Shown here piece after piece: positions 1-10,437 of a DNA stretch of 64,000 nt (within the stretch, counting starts at the first letter, position 1; each line of letters begins with the position of its first letter). Source of the stretch: Amanita rubescens (taxonomy: Eukaryota; Basidiomycota; Agaricomycetes; Agaricales; Amanitaceae). Made by a program: the position numbers and the translations under genes. A model generated the notes under the pieces. That model saw only the letters and a list, made by a program, of their open reading frames with translations. It was not told the DNA's origin and searched no databases. The DNA lies in contig WION01000012.1 of NCBI GenBank assembly GCA_015039365.1, positions 1 to 64,000 on the forward strand, read 5' to 3'.

Positions 1-727
1 GCACATGATCGGTCCACATATTCAAGCTGAGAGTGAATAAAGGGAGCGCAACCAATGGTCCATCCTCGTCGTCGCGGGTTTTGGAGCGACGAGTCCGCCG
101 GATTCGGTGGATAGTCGGGAAGAGTATGACGGCGGTACGAGGCAATGTTGGAAAAGGAAAAGAAGAAGACGAGCATGTCGTAAGTGGCAGTGGGCGCACA
201 TAACAAATTTTGGTAAGTGACGAGTTGCATAGATCGATTTGAGGAGAGTCGTTGCAAATGACCAAGACACTTGGGCATTGGTAGGAAAGTATTTACCGCC
301 CACGTTGACTGAGAAGTGTGGGAGCCCGTACGGGAATTTCGCATACTTGAGGTTACCAACCAGCGGGACGCGAAGCATTGTCGCGCTAAGCTCGTACGTT
401 TCAATCTTTCACCAAATTTTCTCCAACTCACAGCTCTTTAGAACCATGCCTCAAGTGATGGTTATTTCATTTGAAGGATACTTTTAGTACCTATACAACA
501 TCGACCTCGACAACAGCGGTGAATGGGCCCTCGTCAAACAATACGAGTGAGTACCTTACTTCGACTATCATCACGCAGTCTAACCTCTCCCTCTAGTCTT
601 CTTGATTCCACTGATGATAGCAATGGTACGTCGAGCAGACGAGTTGGACAAAGTGATTAGTTCGAGTTGTATTAGTACTATAGTAGTAATATTATTAGTT
701 TCCTAAATAAGTAACTCTCCCTTTTAC
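1..727 (+). pseudogene. ATG18 (PROPPIN) C-terminal fragment, copy 1, cut by window edge
   Basis: Remnant of the autophagy WD-repeat phosphoinositide-binding protein Atg18. Recognisable pieces in order are HIFKL near base 20, YLPPTLTEKCGSPYGNFAYL near 290-350, LPTSGTRSIVALS just before an intron-like gap (about 390-440), and MPQVMVISFEGYF followed by a stop and YLYNIDLDN near 445-510. In intact Atg18 these segments lie in the C-terminal third and are separated by one short intron. Here they are in different frames and interrupted by stops, so the copy is dead. The same segment recurs inverted at 9685-10437 and direct at 45048-45818. Homology with the third copy runs through the 3' flank (TTTCCTAAATAAGTAACTCT) to about 727. 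The upstream part, if present, lies outside the window. Confidence 0.75.
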
Positions 728-1328
728 CCTTGACGCGTCAGTCAACGTCAGGCCACTTGACGACGGGTCGGGGTCTGACGAGGTCAGACCCGGGTCATGA
801 CAACGCTGCCCTGTCTGGAAGGAAATGCCTCAAACTCGTGCTGTCTTCTCCCTGTCGGTGAGGGGGAAAGTCCAAGACAGTGCGCGTGCCATGTTGATTC
901 GTAACATGTTGAACGGGATCATATATGAAGGAATAATGGACGAGGGAATATCATGCTTTTTTTTTGGCAGAGGACCGGGCATGACATTTGAGCATTCCAA
1001 AGAGCATCGCGCCCCGGATTTTGGTGCTCCACAAACGTCATGAGGGCAGTGCGACCCATATTACCCAAGTGCCATTGGGTCGCCACTTGGCACAAGTTCG
1101 CCATTGACCGACTGGGCACTGGGGGTGTAGGTTTGTTGAGTGGTTCTCCGGCGGCTTTCTCAACATAGGACGCAATGCCCACTCCAATCTGGTTTGATCA
1201 GATACTATGTATACGTACTAAATGATGTGATGCTAGCTACTCAAGTACAAAATACAAGGTGAAAATGAATTCGGAGAATGGCAGCGTGTGATATTGTAGT
1301 AGTAAACTCCAGCTGCACGCAATGAAGC
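728..1328. other. no supported gene
   Basis: Short open frames exist on both strands here, but none has recognisable motifs, a coherent splice structure or homology to anything else in the window. The only notable feature is a short GC-rich imperfect repeat (GGGTC/GACCC) near 760-800. Confidence 0.4.
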
Positions 1329-2451
1329 CTAAAATCGAACGGTATCTGAGTTGCTCGTCGTATAGTAACGGGCCGGGATGGTGGTTAAGGTTGCCGTGAC
1401 CGTTGTCTCCAAGTCGGTTTCTCCTACCAGACCCGACGCAGATGTAGTCCTCCGTACCAGTACGGTCATTAGGTTAAAGGTGATCCCTACTATTTGAAAA
1501 TTCTGTTAGAACATGTAAGCGTCCAATTCCGTGTAATCAGCATCCTCCGACTTACTATCCCTGATATGATCAGTTGTGAAGCATTGCCGTGCATAAGCCA
1601 CGATATAAGGACCATAGAGGCGGTTGCCGTGTACAGCATACCCGATTCAATAATGACGCGCATGACGAACCGGATGCGTCGGGTTTGCAAATTGTTGAAC
1701 TGTGCAAGTCGCATTAACTGAAACGTTATCAGACCTATTGGTGGAAAAATTCATCACAATTACTGAACTGGCATACAACGAAAACTCACAGGTCACGTAT
1801 GTGTTAATTGCGATGGTGCAAGTCCAAAAAGTAGGATGATATGGTAGTCCATGGTGCTCTGGTGGGTAGTATTTCCTGTCGACGTTTGCGAATATACCCG
1901 AATAATGCTGCAGGCGATGCAAGTCAACCATAAAAGCACAGGGAAGACAGGAACAATCTTCGACTTGAAGAAGATGATCCAACAACGATGAATCTTAAGT
2001 TTTCAGGTCACCGAGCGTCGATTTTGGTGGCTAAAAACGCTTTACCATTACTGCGCCCGCCAGAAGGACTTGAATGTGGACAAATAGGGACTAGTAATAT
2101 AGAGTTGTCAGCCGTGTTTTGATTCAGATTGAGTAGGCCTGGAACACTTACCGTCATCCAGAACAATCCGGCGGTAGAGCGCCCAAGCCGCTCAGTGACG
2201 ATTCGTCTCAAGGACAACGACATATGCAAAGAAGATGTCGCACAGAAGGCCAGCGTCAGTGTCAGTGATGGCCAATTGATTCGGAGAGGCGTCCAGTGGT
2301 CATGGGCATAAACGAGCGACCGGAGACAAAGCGGCAACGTTGCAAGGTAAATGCCACAGAAAATGGCCTCAACAAATAAGGCGACGACCTTTGCTTCGCT
2401 GAGAGCTGAACACATGCAAGCGACGACCTCAGAGGTCGTCGTGATAGTCAT
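1329..2451 (-). CDS. seven-helix fungal membrane protein (DUF6533/6534-like)
   Basis: Six exons can be joined with GT-AG introns: 2451-2152, 2090-2046, 1993-1898, 1856-1790, 1734-1556 and 1502-1329. Introns are 61, 52, 41, 55 and 53 bp, and the product is about 286 aa. The protein is a string of hydrophobic helices. The N-terminal exon has VVALFVEAIFCGIYLATLPL and a second helix after WTPLRINWP. Exons 2-3 join as LLAGAVM-IHRCWII followed by VPVFPVLLWLTCIACSII. Later exons carry IAINTYVTCLITFQL and VIIESGMLYTATASMVLISW. This is the pattern of a large mushroom family of plasma-membrane-type proteins of unknown function, with the RCW motif and a late V-ESG-Y helix. The 41-bp intron (1857-1897) is the weakest join; without it the frame breaks. 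The last exon ends in a short Ser/Thr-rich tail. Confidence 0.65.
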
Positions 2452-2591
2452 GAGGAACTGATATTTGCATCAGGTAAGCGAGATTCCTTCAATTGATTTG
2501 TATTTTGTTCAAATCCGATCATCATTTGATGCATCCCTGCTGCACGTGGGCCTGCTGCAGCCCATAGCAGTACCTATCGACCGGATTCGAC

Positions 2592-2872
2592 CAGCCTCGT
2601 GGATTCAGGGAACTGAGGTTACCCTTAGCTGCAAGCGTGATTGCGATTACTGAGTACCGAACCAAAGACCAAGTGCATGCGGCATATCTTGTGGAATGTT
2701 CTTGAACAGGTTGTCCAAGTCATCGCAGTTGGCGCTTTCGGCCTAAACCAGTCATATTCTCCACAACGCAACCCGAGATTCCTCGTGGATTCAGGGAAGA
2801 GGTTAGCCTTAGCTGCAAGCGTGATTGCGGTTACTGAACCAAAGACCGACTCGTACATGCGGCATATCATGA
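2592..2872 (+). repeat. two-copy direct repeat, about 100 bp, period about 180 bp
   Basis: A block starting CTCGTGGATTCAGGGAA at about 2597 recurs at about 2777. Both carry TTAGCTGCAAGCGTGATTGC, an ACCAAAGACC segment and GCGGCATATC in the same order. The two units differ by scattered substitutions and small indels, so this is an old local duplication. Neither unit encodes anything recognisable. Confidence 0.7.
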
Positions 2873-4440
2873 TATTCATCAGCAAAACGGTGATTTCGGC
2901 TCTGTTTCATCTCATTCATGTGTTGCAGCTCGCTTGTGGGCGCCAATGACTCGGCGTTGAAAAGAAACCCGAACAGTGGCACGTTCGGTAGTAACGGGAA
3001 GATGGGGGGAGGTGCGGAGTCAAGGCGGCCCGTTGCATGTCGTAATTTTATCCTTAATTTCCAACTTATGCAGTGGTGACGTGGCAGAGCTGAAATGCAC
3101 GAGCCCGGCAATACTGCAGCAGACATCATCAGCAAGTACGCATCAGGGTCCTTCTGCGCTTACCCTGCCTGCCTGTCAGCTGCGCTAACTGTAAGCGCTG
3201 CAGAGCCGAGTATATTCGGTTTCATGGGTCTTCCGGTAGTTGAGGCTTCAAGGTGAGCCTCCCCCAGTGCGATGCGCCGATATCCTCCTTTAGATGAACC
3301 AAATCGAGGCCCTCTCCGTGCTATATGCGTCAAATTGGCTCTGGACCTCGGTCAGCTTCTTCGCAAGTCACTACTACTATCACCAGCAGAACCGTCATTG
3401 ACTCGGTCACCAATCACCAGGATAGGGTGAGCGTAGGAGAATGGTTGAAGATGCCGGCAGATCCACGGAGATGGGGATCATGTTGGGGTTGGTAGAAATT
3501 GAAGGAGAGGACTTCGTGTGCACGGGTGTAGATCAGTTTTCCGGATGGCAGTCCACGCTAAAGGTGGGTTCGTCTCGGCCGGTCTAGCGTATATTGAATG
3601 GGATGGGGAAAAAATCAGTTGGGATACCTTAATCGTTACGACGCCAGTGAGCTGCTGGCATGAAGTAAGCATAATGGTCCCAGGGAACCTCAGCGTGGCA
3701 CTGAGCGCAGTGACAGATAACAACCGTCGTCTCGAGATAAGACCGATTGCGGGCAGTGGAGGAGATAAAGAGAGACAAAGAGAGGAAAAGAGAGCCTGGA
3801 CAAAGAGAGCATGTCGGCTCCAATGCAGGATAGCCGCGTTCCTCGGAGTCCTCCGCCCGCATCTTATGTCTTCATGTTATAGAATTGCAACATTACTGAG
3901 TCTACAACTTTACCCACTGCGACTTGCATTGATCTATGACAAAACTTGCTACAGCTAGTATTCAATAGGGAGAGTAACAGAATCTTGTCCTGATCATGAG
4001 AGACGACGCAGCAGCTGGTCCCTTACTCAAAACAACCGATGGCTGCCCTACGCTTTTCATCTGAATAATTCCTCATATCCCTGTCAGGGTAATATCCTTT
4101 GAAGTACGCGCGCAATTGAAGAGAGCTGAGGTTCTCGATATCGGATTATTAGACAGCTTTGGAAGTGCCCCCTAGTATTGCATGTCCGAGACACTTTGTA
4201 TCTCTCGGGATGGCTTCATCTACTCTATAAGGAAAATGCTGTCGCGTATATAATAATGATTTACACAGATACTGCGTAACTATACATTCCATTGCCAACT
4301 CGGCCCAATCGGATCTCCCCGAGTGCTACAAGCCCCGAACATCGATCGTAGTAGCATTAACAAACAAAAAGAGACACTGCTCGGCATCACCAATACATCC
4401 GATCTGAACACCATTCACGACCCATTCTGGATCATCTTGT
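2873..4440. other. no supported gene
   Basis: Several open frames of 70-146 codons occur on both strands (the longest at 3518-3958, plus). None shows recognisable domains, plausible intron chains or internal homology. Base composition is unremarkable. This is either non-genic or holds a gene too diverged for me to see. Confidence 0.35.
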
Positions 4441-6440
4441 TCAACATAGCTCGACGTCTACATTCATATTAATAAACGAGTAAGAGAAACGTGGGACGCT
4501 CACCATGGTCCATAAAATGGCCCTATCACCGATTATCTTGACTGTCCCTTTCAACTTCCCAATCGGCGGTTGCATTCTGTTACCTTCCTCTGCCAATTTA
4601 GATTCGCCGGCCTTTAGATCAGCTGATTCGTCTTGAATTGGGGTTGAGGAGAAAGGTGTAGGACGAGGAGGCGGAGAGTGCCTCGTTGTGCATAGCGTAA
4701 TTGGGAATAGCCAGATGGCTTCGTTGATGTCGTCTTCGTTTCCCGGTTGATTGGCCAGTTCTTGACTGCAAAAGGGGTGGTAAAAAGTTGTGCCTCTCAT
4801 TCGGCTTAATATGTTGGTACTTACGCTATGAACTGTGCGTGCGTGGGTCAGTTGTGTGAATCAGAGAATAGGAGAGAACACGCACGCAACAAATCTTGAT
4901 AATCCATCCAACACGCGACACTCCTCCATTCGCCTTCTACGCCTGAGTCGTAGGCATTTGGCCTCCGAGCTTTCAATGCCTCCCACCGTTCCTTGATTCC
5001 ATCCTTCCAATACCCGGCTGCACCTCCCATCTTGACAAAATCGGGATAAGAAAAAGAATCGACGAGTCGTTTGACCCAACGACGCCGCGTATTTCGGATC
5101 GAAACGGACCATTCGTGATTTGTGAGGCCTTGGTCTTTTCCGCCCATTTCTTCTTCAGTGGGTGCAAAAGGTGAGGTGGCATCGGTGGGTTGGATGCTAG
5201 ACGGTCCAGAGTGGGCAGGATCTTGGGCGTCCAAGGGGATGTTTAGGTATTATCGAAACCTGCCATATGCGCGCAAGGTCAGAGTCAGGTAATAATAGAA
5301 AATCGAGACTCACGCAGTCCCCATCGTTGTCGATATCATCACCCTCACCCTCGTCGCTATAATCCCCATCCTCGTCTTCGTCTACGACACCTCCCATATC
5401 TTGAGTAATGTTGATCAAGTTCCCCTACGCCTCTTTCATATTCGCCTCTATCAAATACCTCGCCGCGGAGAGGAACGGGTAATCCGGGACGTTCCTATGC
5501 AGTGAAATGTCCTCGGGGTTAGGCTGCTTCGGCGGAGGGTGTTGGTTTGGGCTGTCAGGGACGCCTTCGTCGAGTGAATTGCCTGAAAGGGATCGGTGCT
5601 GGAATAAATGAGGTGGTGGTGGAGCGGAAAATACCGGCGAAGAGAATGTGAGCTTATCGAGGTGGATTTGGGTTGTTTCTTCTTCTTCTGAGCCTGAGGA
5701 AGGCGAGGAGGGTCATTTCCGTCGAGAGGGACGATGTAACTGAGATGGAGGAAGGGACCATGCGCATATCGTACACTCTCCTTGCTGCAATCAGGATTTG
5801 TTGTTGAGAGCATTTAGTGTCAGCTCGAGTTTGTAGAAGAGGCGCCCGGTTCCGATCAGTTCCCATTTGATCGTCGGCGATGGAGGGAGGATTCGAGGAT
5901 TGTGTTTGCTTTCCTTCTCGATTCCTCCTGGGACGACGATCAATCGATTTGTTTGCACAAACGATCCACTGGCAGGGGACACGGTGGGTACCCATTCCAC
6001 AGCACGTCTTCGACCCAAGCGGACGTGGAAGACCTTTATTCCAACAAGAAGTGCAGTCCCCATGACTCGTTCAGAGTGAACGTAGAGGTTGTGCGCTAGA
6101 GTCTTCCTTGCAATGTGGAGGACGATGACGAGTGGATAGGCTGAACGCAGTGTGTCGGATAAGGGGGAACAAAAGAGGGTTGTGTCGTGCATGCAAGGGA
6201 GTACATAACCGTGTTGATTCTCGAATGCATTCCAGTCATACGATCCCGCTGGGAAGCGCGCGCCAGAGACGCTTGTTGTCGCTGGCAGCGACGAAAGCGA
6301 CCGGTCCGAATACGCCGGTCAACTTCCACGGCAACGACGCGATTCCTCCCTCGTCTAACCTCCTGATCGAGATCAGTCGCCGTGAGGCACATTTCAGACT
6401 GATAGATGAAGGAGGGTATGTGACATTACATTGCCCGTAA
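4441..6440 (-). CDS. unidentified multi-exon gene, possibly decaying
   Basis: Several minus-strand blocks read like protein and are separated by intron-sized gaps. From the 5' side they are: a block ending LPPSPTIKWELIGTGRLFYK (about 5840-6070); a proline-rich block followed by DYPFLSAARYLIEANMKEA (about 5430-5550); a very acidic block GGVVDEDEDGDYSDEGEGDD (about 5330-5410); a block with WVKRLVDSFSYPDFVKMGG and later EGEWRSVACWMDYQDLLR (about 4870-5230); and a final block with NEAIWLFPITLC (about 4500-4770). One in-frame TAG follows EANMKEA near 5425. It may be intronic, or it may mark a dead gene. I do not recognise the family and could not fix a start codon. The exon chain is inferred, not proven. 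Confidence 0.35.
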
Positions 6441-6586
6441 TGCTAAAGTCCAAGGCGAAAAATTGGCGACACAATAACAGGATAGATAGGATTATTACTA
6501 GATTGGATAATGATAAACTGGCGTAACCTTGAAGAAGACCTGACGAGTCTGCATGGCTCCAGCTTCAAATTTGACGTCGAGCTGTG

Positions 6587-7239
6587 TTAACTTGTGAGAA
6601 TCTCATTTTCCTTCCTTCGAAAAAGAACGTACACCATCCGCCCTGGATTCCCCATACCAGTAGTAATCTTGGTCAGGGACAGCAACTCTGTATCACCGAA
6701 TGCGTTAGTAGATGTTTCAAGGCTAGGACCAGTGAAGATGGAGACTAACGCATAATAAGTCTCAGCTGGTTGTAATAAGAACCACCACTGGTATTGCACC
6801 GTGCTCCAAATAAGATATCCGCTACCGGTTTTGTCCTACGCACAGTACACGTTCAGAAATAGTATCTATAAAGCAAATAATACGCTCGAGACGCACAATC
6901 TTGATTGAAATGTAAAGCCCGGCCTTTCCTTTCACCGTGGACAAAGACCCCACTGGGCTTCCGAGTGCAATCGGGGGATCTATAGTAACAAGCTGCCGCC
7001 CAGAACATTCAGACGCGTTACGGAACTAGAGTCGGAGGACTTGCGGAGTTGCGAACATTCTCATGGTGGACAGGGATGGTGATGACTCTGTGGCCCACCT
7101 GTTCATTTCCATCGCTGAAAATTACACGAGAGGTTTCAAGGCTGGTGATCCTAAACGAGGGAACCGGACGAATGGCAGAGACGAGAGCGAATAGGTTGGC
7201 AAGGATCAAGAATGCGGATGCAATAGTGAACTTGACCAT
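6587..7239 (-). CDS. small secreted protein, paralog 1 (full length)
   Basis: Three exons: 7239-7045 (195 nt), 6992-6897 (96 nt) and 6835-6587 (249 nt), giving 179 aa. The N-terminus MVKFTIASAFLILANLFALV ending SA is a clear signal peptide. The exon-1/2 join uses a GC-AG intron (GCAAGT...GGCAG, 52 bp); the second intron is GT-AG (61 bp). The boundaries are supported by the plus-strand paralog at 9219, whose first exon is also exactly 195 nt and whose second exon ends at the same aligned place (TVKGKAGLYISIK here, TVQGKAGFYIGVR there). Exon 3 carries SGYLIWSTVQYQWW and continues through SIFTGPSLETSTNAFGD to a basic C-terminus. There are no cysteines in the mature part, so this is not a disulfide-rich effector type. 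The family is unknown to me; extracellular location is inferred from the signal peptide. Confidence 0.7.
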
Positions 7240-7439
7240 GGTAGTGAAAACTTGAGAAGCACAGGAAAGACGGCGGGGGCCTTACGACGTGGCGAACAAT
7301 TTGCATAAGTTTTAAATCCATGTGCGGAATGAATTCGATTTCAAAATTTCAAGCCTGAAACCAAACAAGCTCAACTTCAGGTAATAATGGCGCTAAGGCT
7401 GGCAGGTTTTACTTACGACTTTACCGTTACGCAAATTCC

Positions 7440-7457
7440 AGAGTCTGTCCAGACTCT
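7440..7457. promoter_or_regulatory. palindrome in divergent promoter
   Basis: AGAGTCTG-TC-CAGACTCT is a perfect 8-bp inverted repeat with a 2-bp spacer. It lies between the minus-strand secreted-protein gene (start 7239) and the plus-strand HNH gene (start 7553). It is directly followed by two copies of CCATTGTTTGGCATTATT at 7459-7476 and 7483-7500. Such dyads can be binding sites for dimeric regulators; that role is inference only. Confidence 0.35.
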
Positions 7458-7552
7458 GCCATTGTTTGGCATTATTATATCACCATTGTTTGGCATTATT
7501 TAAAATAATATTATATCACTGTCTTTGCCGAGTCACGACATCTGAGTTCGCA

Positions 7553-8888
7553 ATGGCCACAAGCGTTAACGTTCAGCTCTGGATCCGTTTCGGTGATGAA
7601 TATCAGCATGCACTCTCCATCCCCGTTCATATCTGTCACCAATTCTCATTGCATCCTCTCACCTGGTTACGTTTTCTGGGATACGCCATACACGGCAAGG
7701 AAGGTTACATCTCTCGTGAACGCGATGGCGAACAGGTCGCAGATTATCGTCCTGATGGTGCTGCTATATCGGCTGGTAATTATTACTACGTATCCCAAGG
7801 TGAGTTATTTCGAGCAAATCGGGACCTGTCGCTCATCTTTAATGATAGACAACGGCTTTTGTTTGCTTGATCCGAAGGGGATGGATGACAGAACCTCCTG
7901 CACGTCGAACGTCACTAGCCGTCGGGCCAACTTCGCACGGGATGTGGTCAATCGTGATAGGTGTTGCGTGATGACTGGTACAGTACAATTTGAGGCGTGT
8001 CATATAATTCCGCACGCGAAGGGAGACCAGGTGCGTTCTGGCCCTTTGTACCATTCACGTCGCTCATTCCAGACGAAGTATATGAAGAACTTCGTCGCCT
8101 ACAGGGAGGAAGACATCGAACCACGCTTAGAAAGTATCAACGATACGCGGAATGGGATCCTGCTTAAGCGAGAGCTGCACGCCCCATTCGGAACCTCCCA
8201 GGTCGCCTTTTTACAGGTCAGCTACTCGACGCGATCATCTTCAATGTGATTGGGTTGAATGGGTTTCTAGACACCAAACTTCGCGATGAACGTCGACGAT
8301 GTGCCCCTCGTCATGCAACCCCAATGGGTTCTCGACCATCTTCAATTCGCTGAGCATCCATCAGTCGCGAACAGTCGCCTCACCTTTCACAACTTCACAT
8401 GCAATGATTACATGGTCCGGCACATAGTACCTCACAACTCGGTTGCGATGCAATCAAATAATGACTGGCCGCCGCGTTGTCTCTTCGATTTCGCCTATGG
8501 TTGCGCTGTCCTCAAGACATGGGGAGTGAGAGAATTTGTACAATTTGCTGAGGAAAAATCCAAGGAGTTTTACTACCACGATGGGGACTATGACGATGGT
8601 GGTGATGATGACAATGACGACGACGACAGTGACAACGGTCGTTCGGTTAAGGGTGCAGGGAATGGGGTGAGGGTTCATCGGAATAAGACGGTTCGAGCTA
8701 AGAAAGCAGATCGTCGTTCGTGGACTGAGACGCTGGAGAAGGCAGGAGACAGGAAGGCAGTTGATATTTTTGACGTGGTTGCGGGATTGTGGAAGCATAA
8801 TGCAAAGAAGGACATGCATCAGGCACGTATGATGGAGGAGGAGCAAACCCGGGAGAGTGTTCAAAAATGGCTTCAATTTGTAGCTTAG
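7553..8888 (+). CDS. HNH endonuclease-family protein (HNH_2 type)
   Basis: Four exons: 7553-7799, 7849-8030, 8073-8216 and 8271-8888. Introns are 49, 42 and 54 bp, all GT-AG and frame-consistent, giving 396 aa. The nuclease core is split over exons 2-4: NRDRCCVMTG (Cys 121-122), then ACHIIPHAKGDQ with His134, then INDTRNGILLKRELH with Asn170 and His179. This is the beta-beta-alpha metal (HNH) triad. Exon 4 opens with TPNFAM, as in fungal HNH_2 proteins where AFL-TPNFA follows the core. The N-terminal 80 residues are a basidiomycete-specific lead domain. The C-terminal half has a run of Asp (about residues 290-310) and then a basic stretch, suggesting a nuclear or nucleic-acid-associated protein. 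Substrate and role are unknown; many such genes are expanded and variable in mushrooms. The ATG at 7553 is preferred because upstream in-frame sequence is AT-rich and non-coding. Confidence 0.8.
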
Positions 8889-9168
8889 TTTCCGAAGCGT
8901 TTAGGCGCTCATGTGCTCATGCGTTGTCGAGAACTAGCAGACCTCGCCTGGATTCTATAAGATGGCGGTGAGCATACGAGCACCACAAAAGCCGGATATG
9001 GGACTAGGTGGGCGCACGAATCAAAAGGGAGGCTACGTCTAATAAATGGTTTTCTCACTTTTAGCCGACATTGACTATGCCGTAAAACCCTGAGCGTTAG
9101 CACCATCACCTTGTTCAGCCCCGTTGAACAATGCCAGTCAACTTCAGGAATCACGTCATGGCCAGACG

Positions 9169-9174
9169 TATAAA
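9169..9174 (+). promoter_or_regulatory. TATA box of plus-strand secreted-protein gene
   Basis: TATAAA lies 45 bp upstream of the ATG at 9219, in GACGTATAAAGTCG. A pyrimidine-rich stretch leads to the start codon. Position and sequence fit a fungal core promoter. Confidence 0.5.
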
Positions 9175-9218
9175 GTCGTTCAGCCCTCCTCGACCCCAAC
9201 AGCCGTCCTTTGTTCACT

Positions 9219-9706
9219 ATGGTCAAGTTCACCTTTGCATCCGTATTCTTAATCCTTGCCTCTGTATTCGCTCTCGTCTCCGCCGTTCCTACGGCTTCGT
9301 CATATCAAATCTCCAGCGTTGAAACTGGGGGAGTCGTCTTCAGCGATGGCAATGAACAAGTGGGCAACCTTGTCCTCACCGTCCCCCCCTCCCAAGCGAA
9401 TTCAGGCAATTCGGTAGGACGTCCTATAACTATAAGTCTGTAAACTGACTGAATATACTGGGCGACAGTTTTTAACTCTTGGTTCCTCGCTTGGAGCCAG
9501 CCAGACATCGTCCACGGTGCAAGGCAAGGCCGGATTTTACATCGGAGTCAGAGATGTGAGGCTAAGCCTATTTTTCTATATTAATATTGATGTGACGTGC
9601 GTAGAGCGGGCCGGCCGGTCAATATCTCGTTTGGAGCACGCAGTCATACGTGTGGGACTTCGTGTCATCGCAACCATCTGGCACTTATTTAGGAAAATAT
9701 ATATAA
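9219..9706 (+). CDS. small secreted protein, paralog 2 (truncated in exon 3)
   Basis: Paralog of the minus-strand gene at 6587-7239, in inverted orientation. Exons are 9219-9413 (195 nt), 9469-9555 (87 nt) and 9605-9706, with 55- and 49-bp GT-AG introns. The product is 127 aa with the signal peptide MVKFTFASVFLILASVFALV. Exon 1 shares VVFSDGNEQVG with the paralog's VIFSDGNEQVG. Exon 3 aligns up to WSTQSYVWDFVSSQPSGTY, matching WSTVQYQWWFLLQPAETYY in paralog 1. It then enters foreign sequence that belongs to the inverted ATG18 repeat (9685 onward) and stops after a few codons. Paralog 1 continues about 50 residues further, so this copy has lost its C-terminal half. It could still be secreted as a short form. 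Confidence 0.65.
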
Positions 9707-10437
9707 TATATGATACACTACTAATACAATCTAAACAAAGGTAATCACTTTGTCCAGCCCATCTTGTCGCTCGGGCTGGACGTACTATTACCATCGTCAG
9801 TGGAATCGAGAAGACTGGAGGGAGGGTTAGACTGGGCCGATGATAGTCGGAATAAGACACCCACTTGTACCGTTTGACAAGGGTGCATTCACCGCCGTTA
9901 TCGAGGTCGATGTTGTATAGGTAAAAGTATCCTTAGTATGAGATGACCATCACTTGAGGCATGATTCTAAAGAGCCGTGAGTTGGAGAAAATTTGTGAAA
10001 GATCGAGCAAACGCACGGGCTTAGTGCGATGATGCTTCGTGTCCCCCGCTGGTTGGTAACCTCGAGTATGCAAAATCCCGCACAGGCCTCCACATCTCCG
10101 TCAACGTAGGCGGTAGATGCTCTCCTACCGAATGCCAGAGGGTCCTGGTCATTTTCAGCGACTTTCTCCTCAAAATTGATCTATACAACTCGTCAATTAC
10201 CAGATTTTGTTATGCGTGTTCACTGCCACTTACGACACCCTCGTCTTCTTCTTTTCCTTTTTCAACATTGCCTCGTACCCACCTCGTACTCTTCCCGACT
10301 ATCCACTGAATCTGGTGGACCCGTCGCTCCAGAATCACCCCCTTTATTCCCTCCCAGCTTGAATATGTGCAGTGTATCATGTGCCGAGCTAACCGCCAAT
10401 GGCATCAACATTGAGTTGAAATAATGAAGAACCGGCA
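9685..10437 (-). pseudogene. ATG18 (PROPPIN) C-terminal fragment, copy 2
   Basis: Inverted copy of the fragment seen at 1-727 and 45048-45818. On the minus strand the order is AVSSAHDTLHIFKLGGNKG (about 10340-10400), a Ser/Gly-rich linker ending NSREEYE-like sequence, the LPTSG-containing strand, an intron-like gap, and the MPQVMVIS block (about 9930-9965). Stops and frame changes disrupt it. Its 3' flank (AAACAAAG...CTTATTTAGG, about 9685-9740) is the boundary that interrupts the neighbouring secreted-protein gene. Similarity to copy 3 is very high over the linker, so the duplication is younger than the decay of the gene itself. Confidence 0.75.

Noticed and set aside
7240..7552. Small ORFs in the divergent promoter region
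   Set aside because: AT-rich, repetitive, no start context or motifs; better explained as regulatory sequence.
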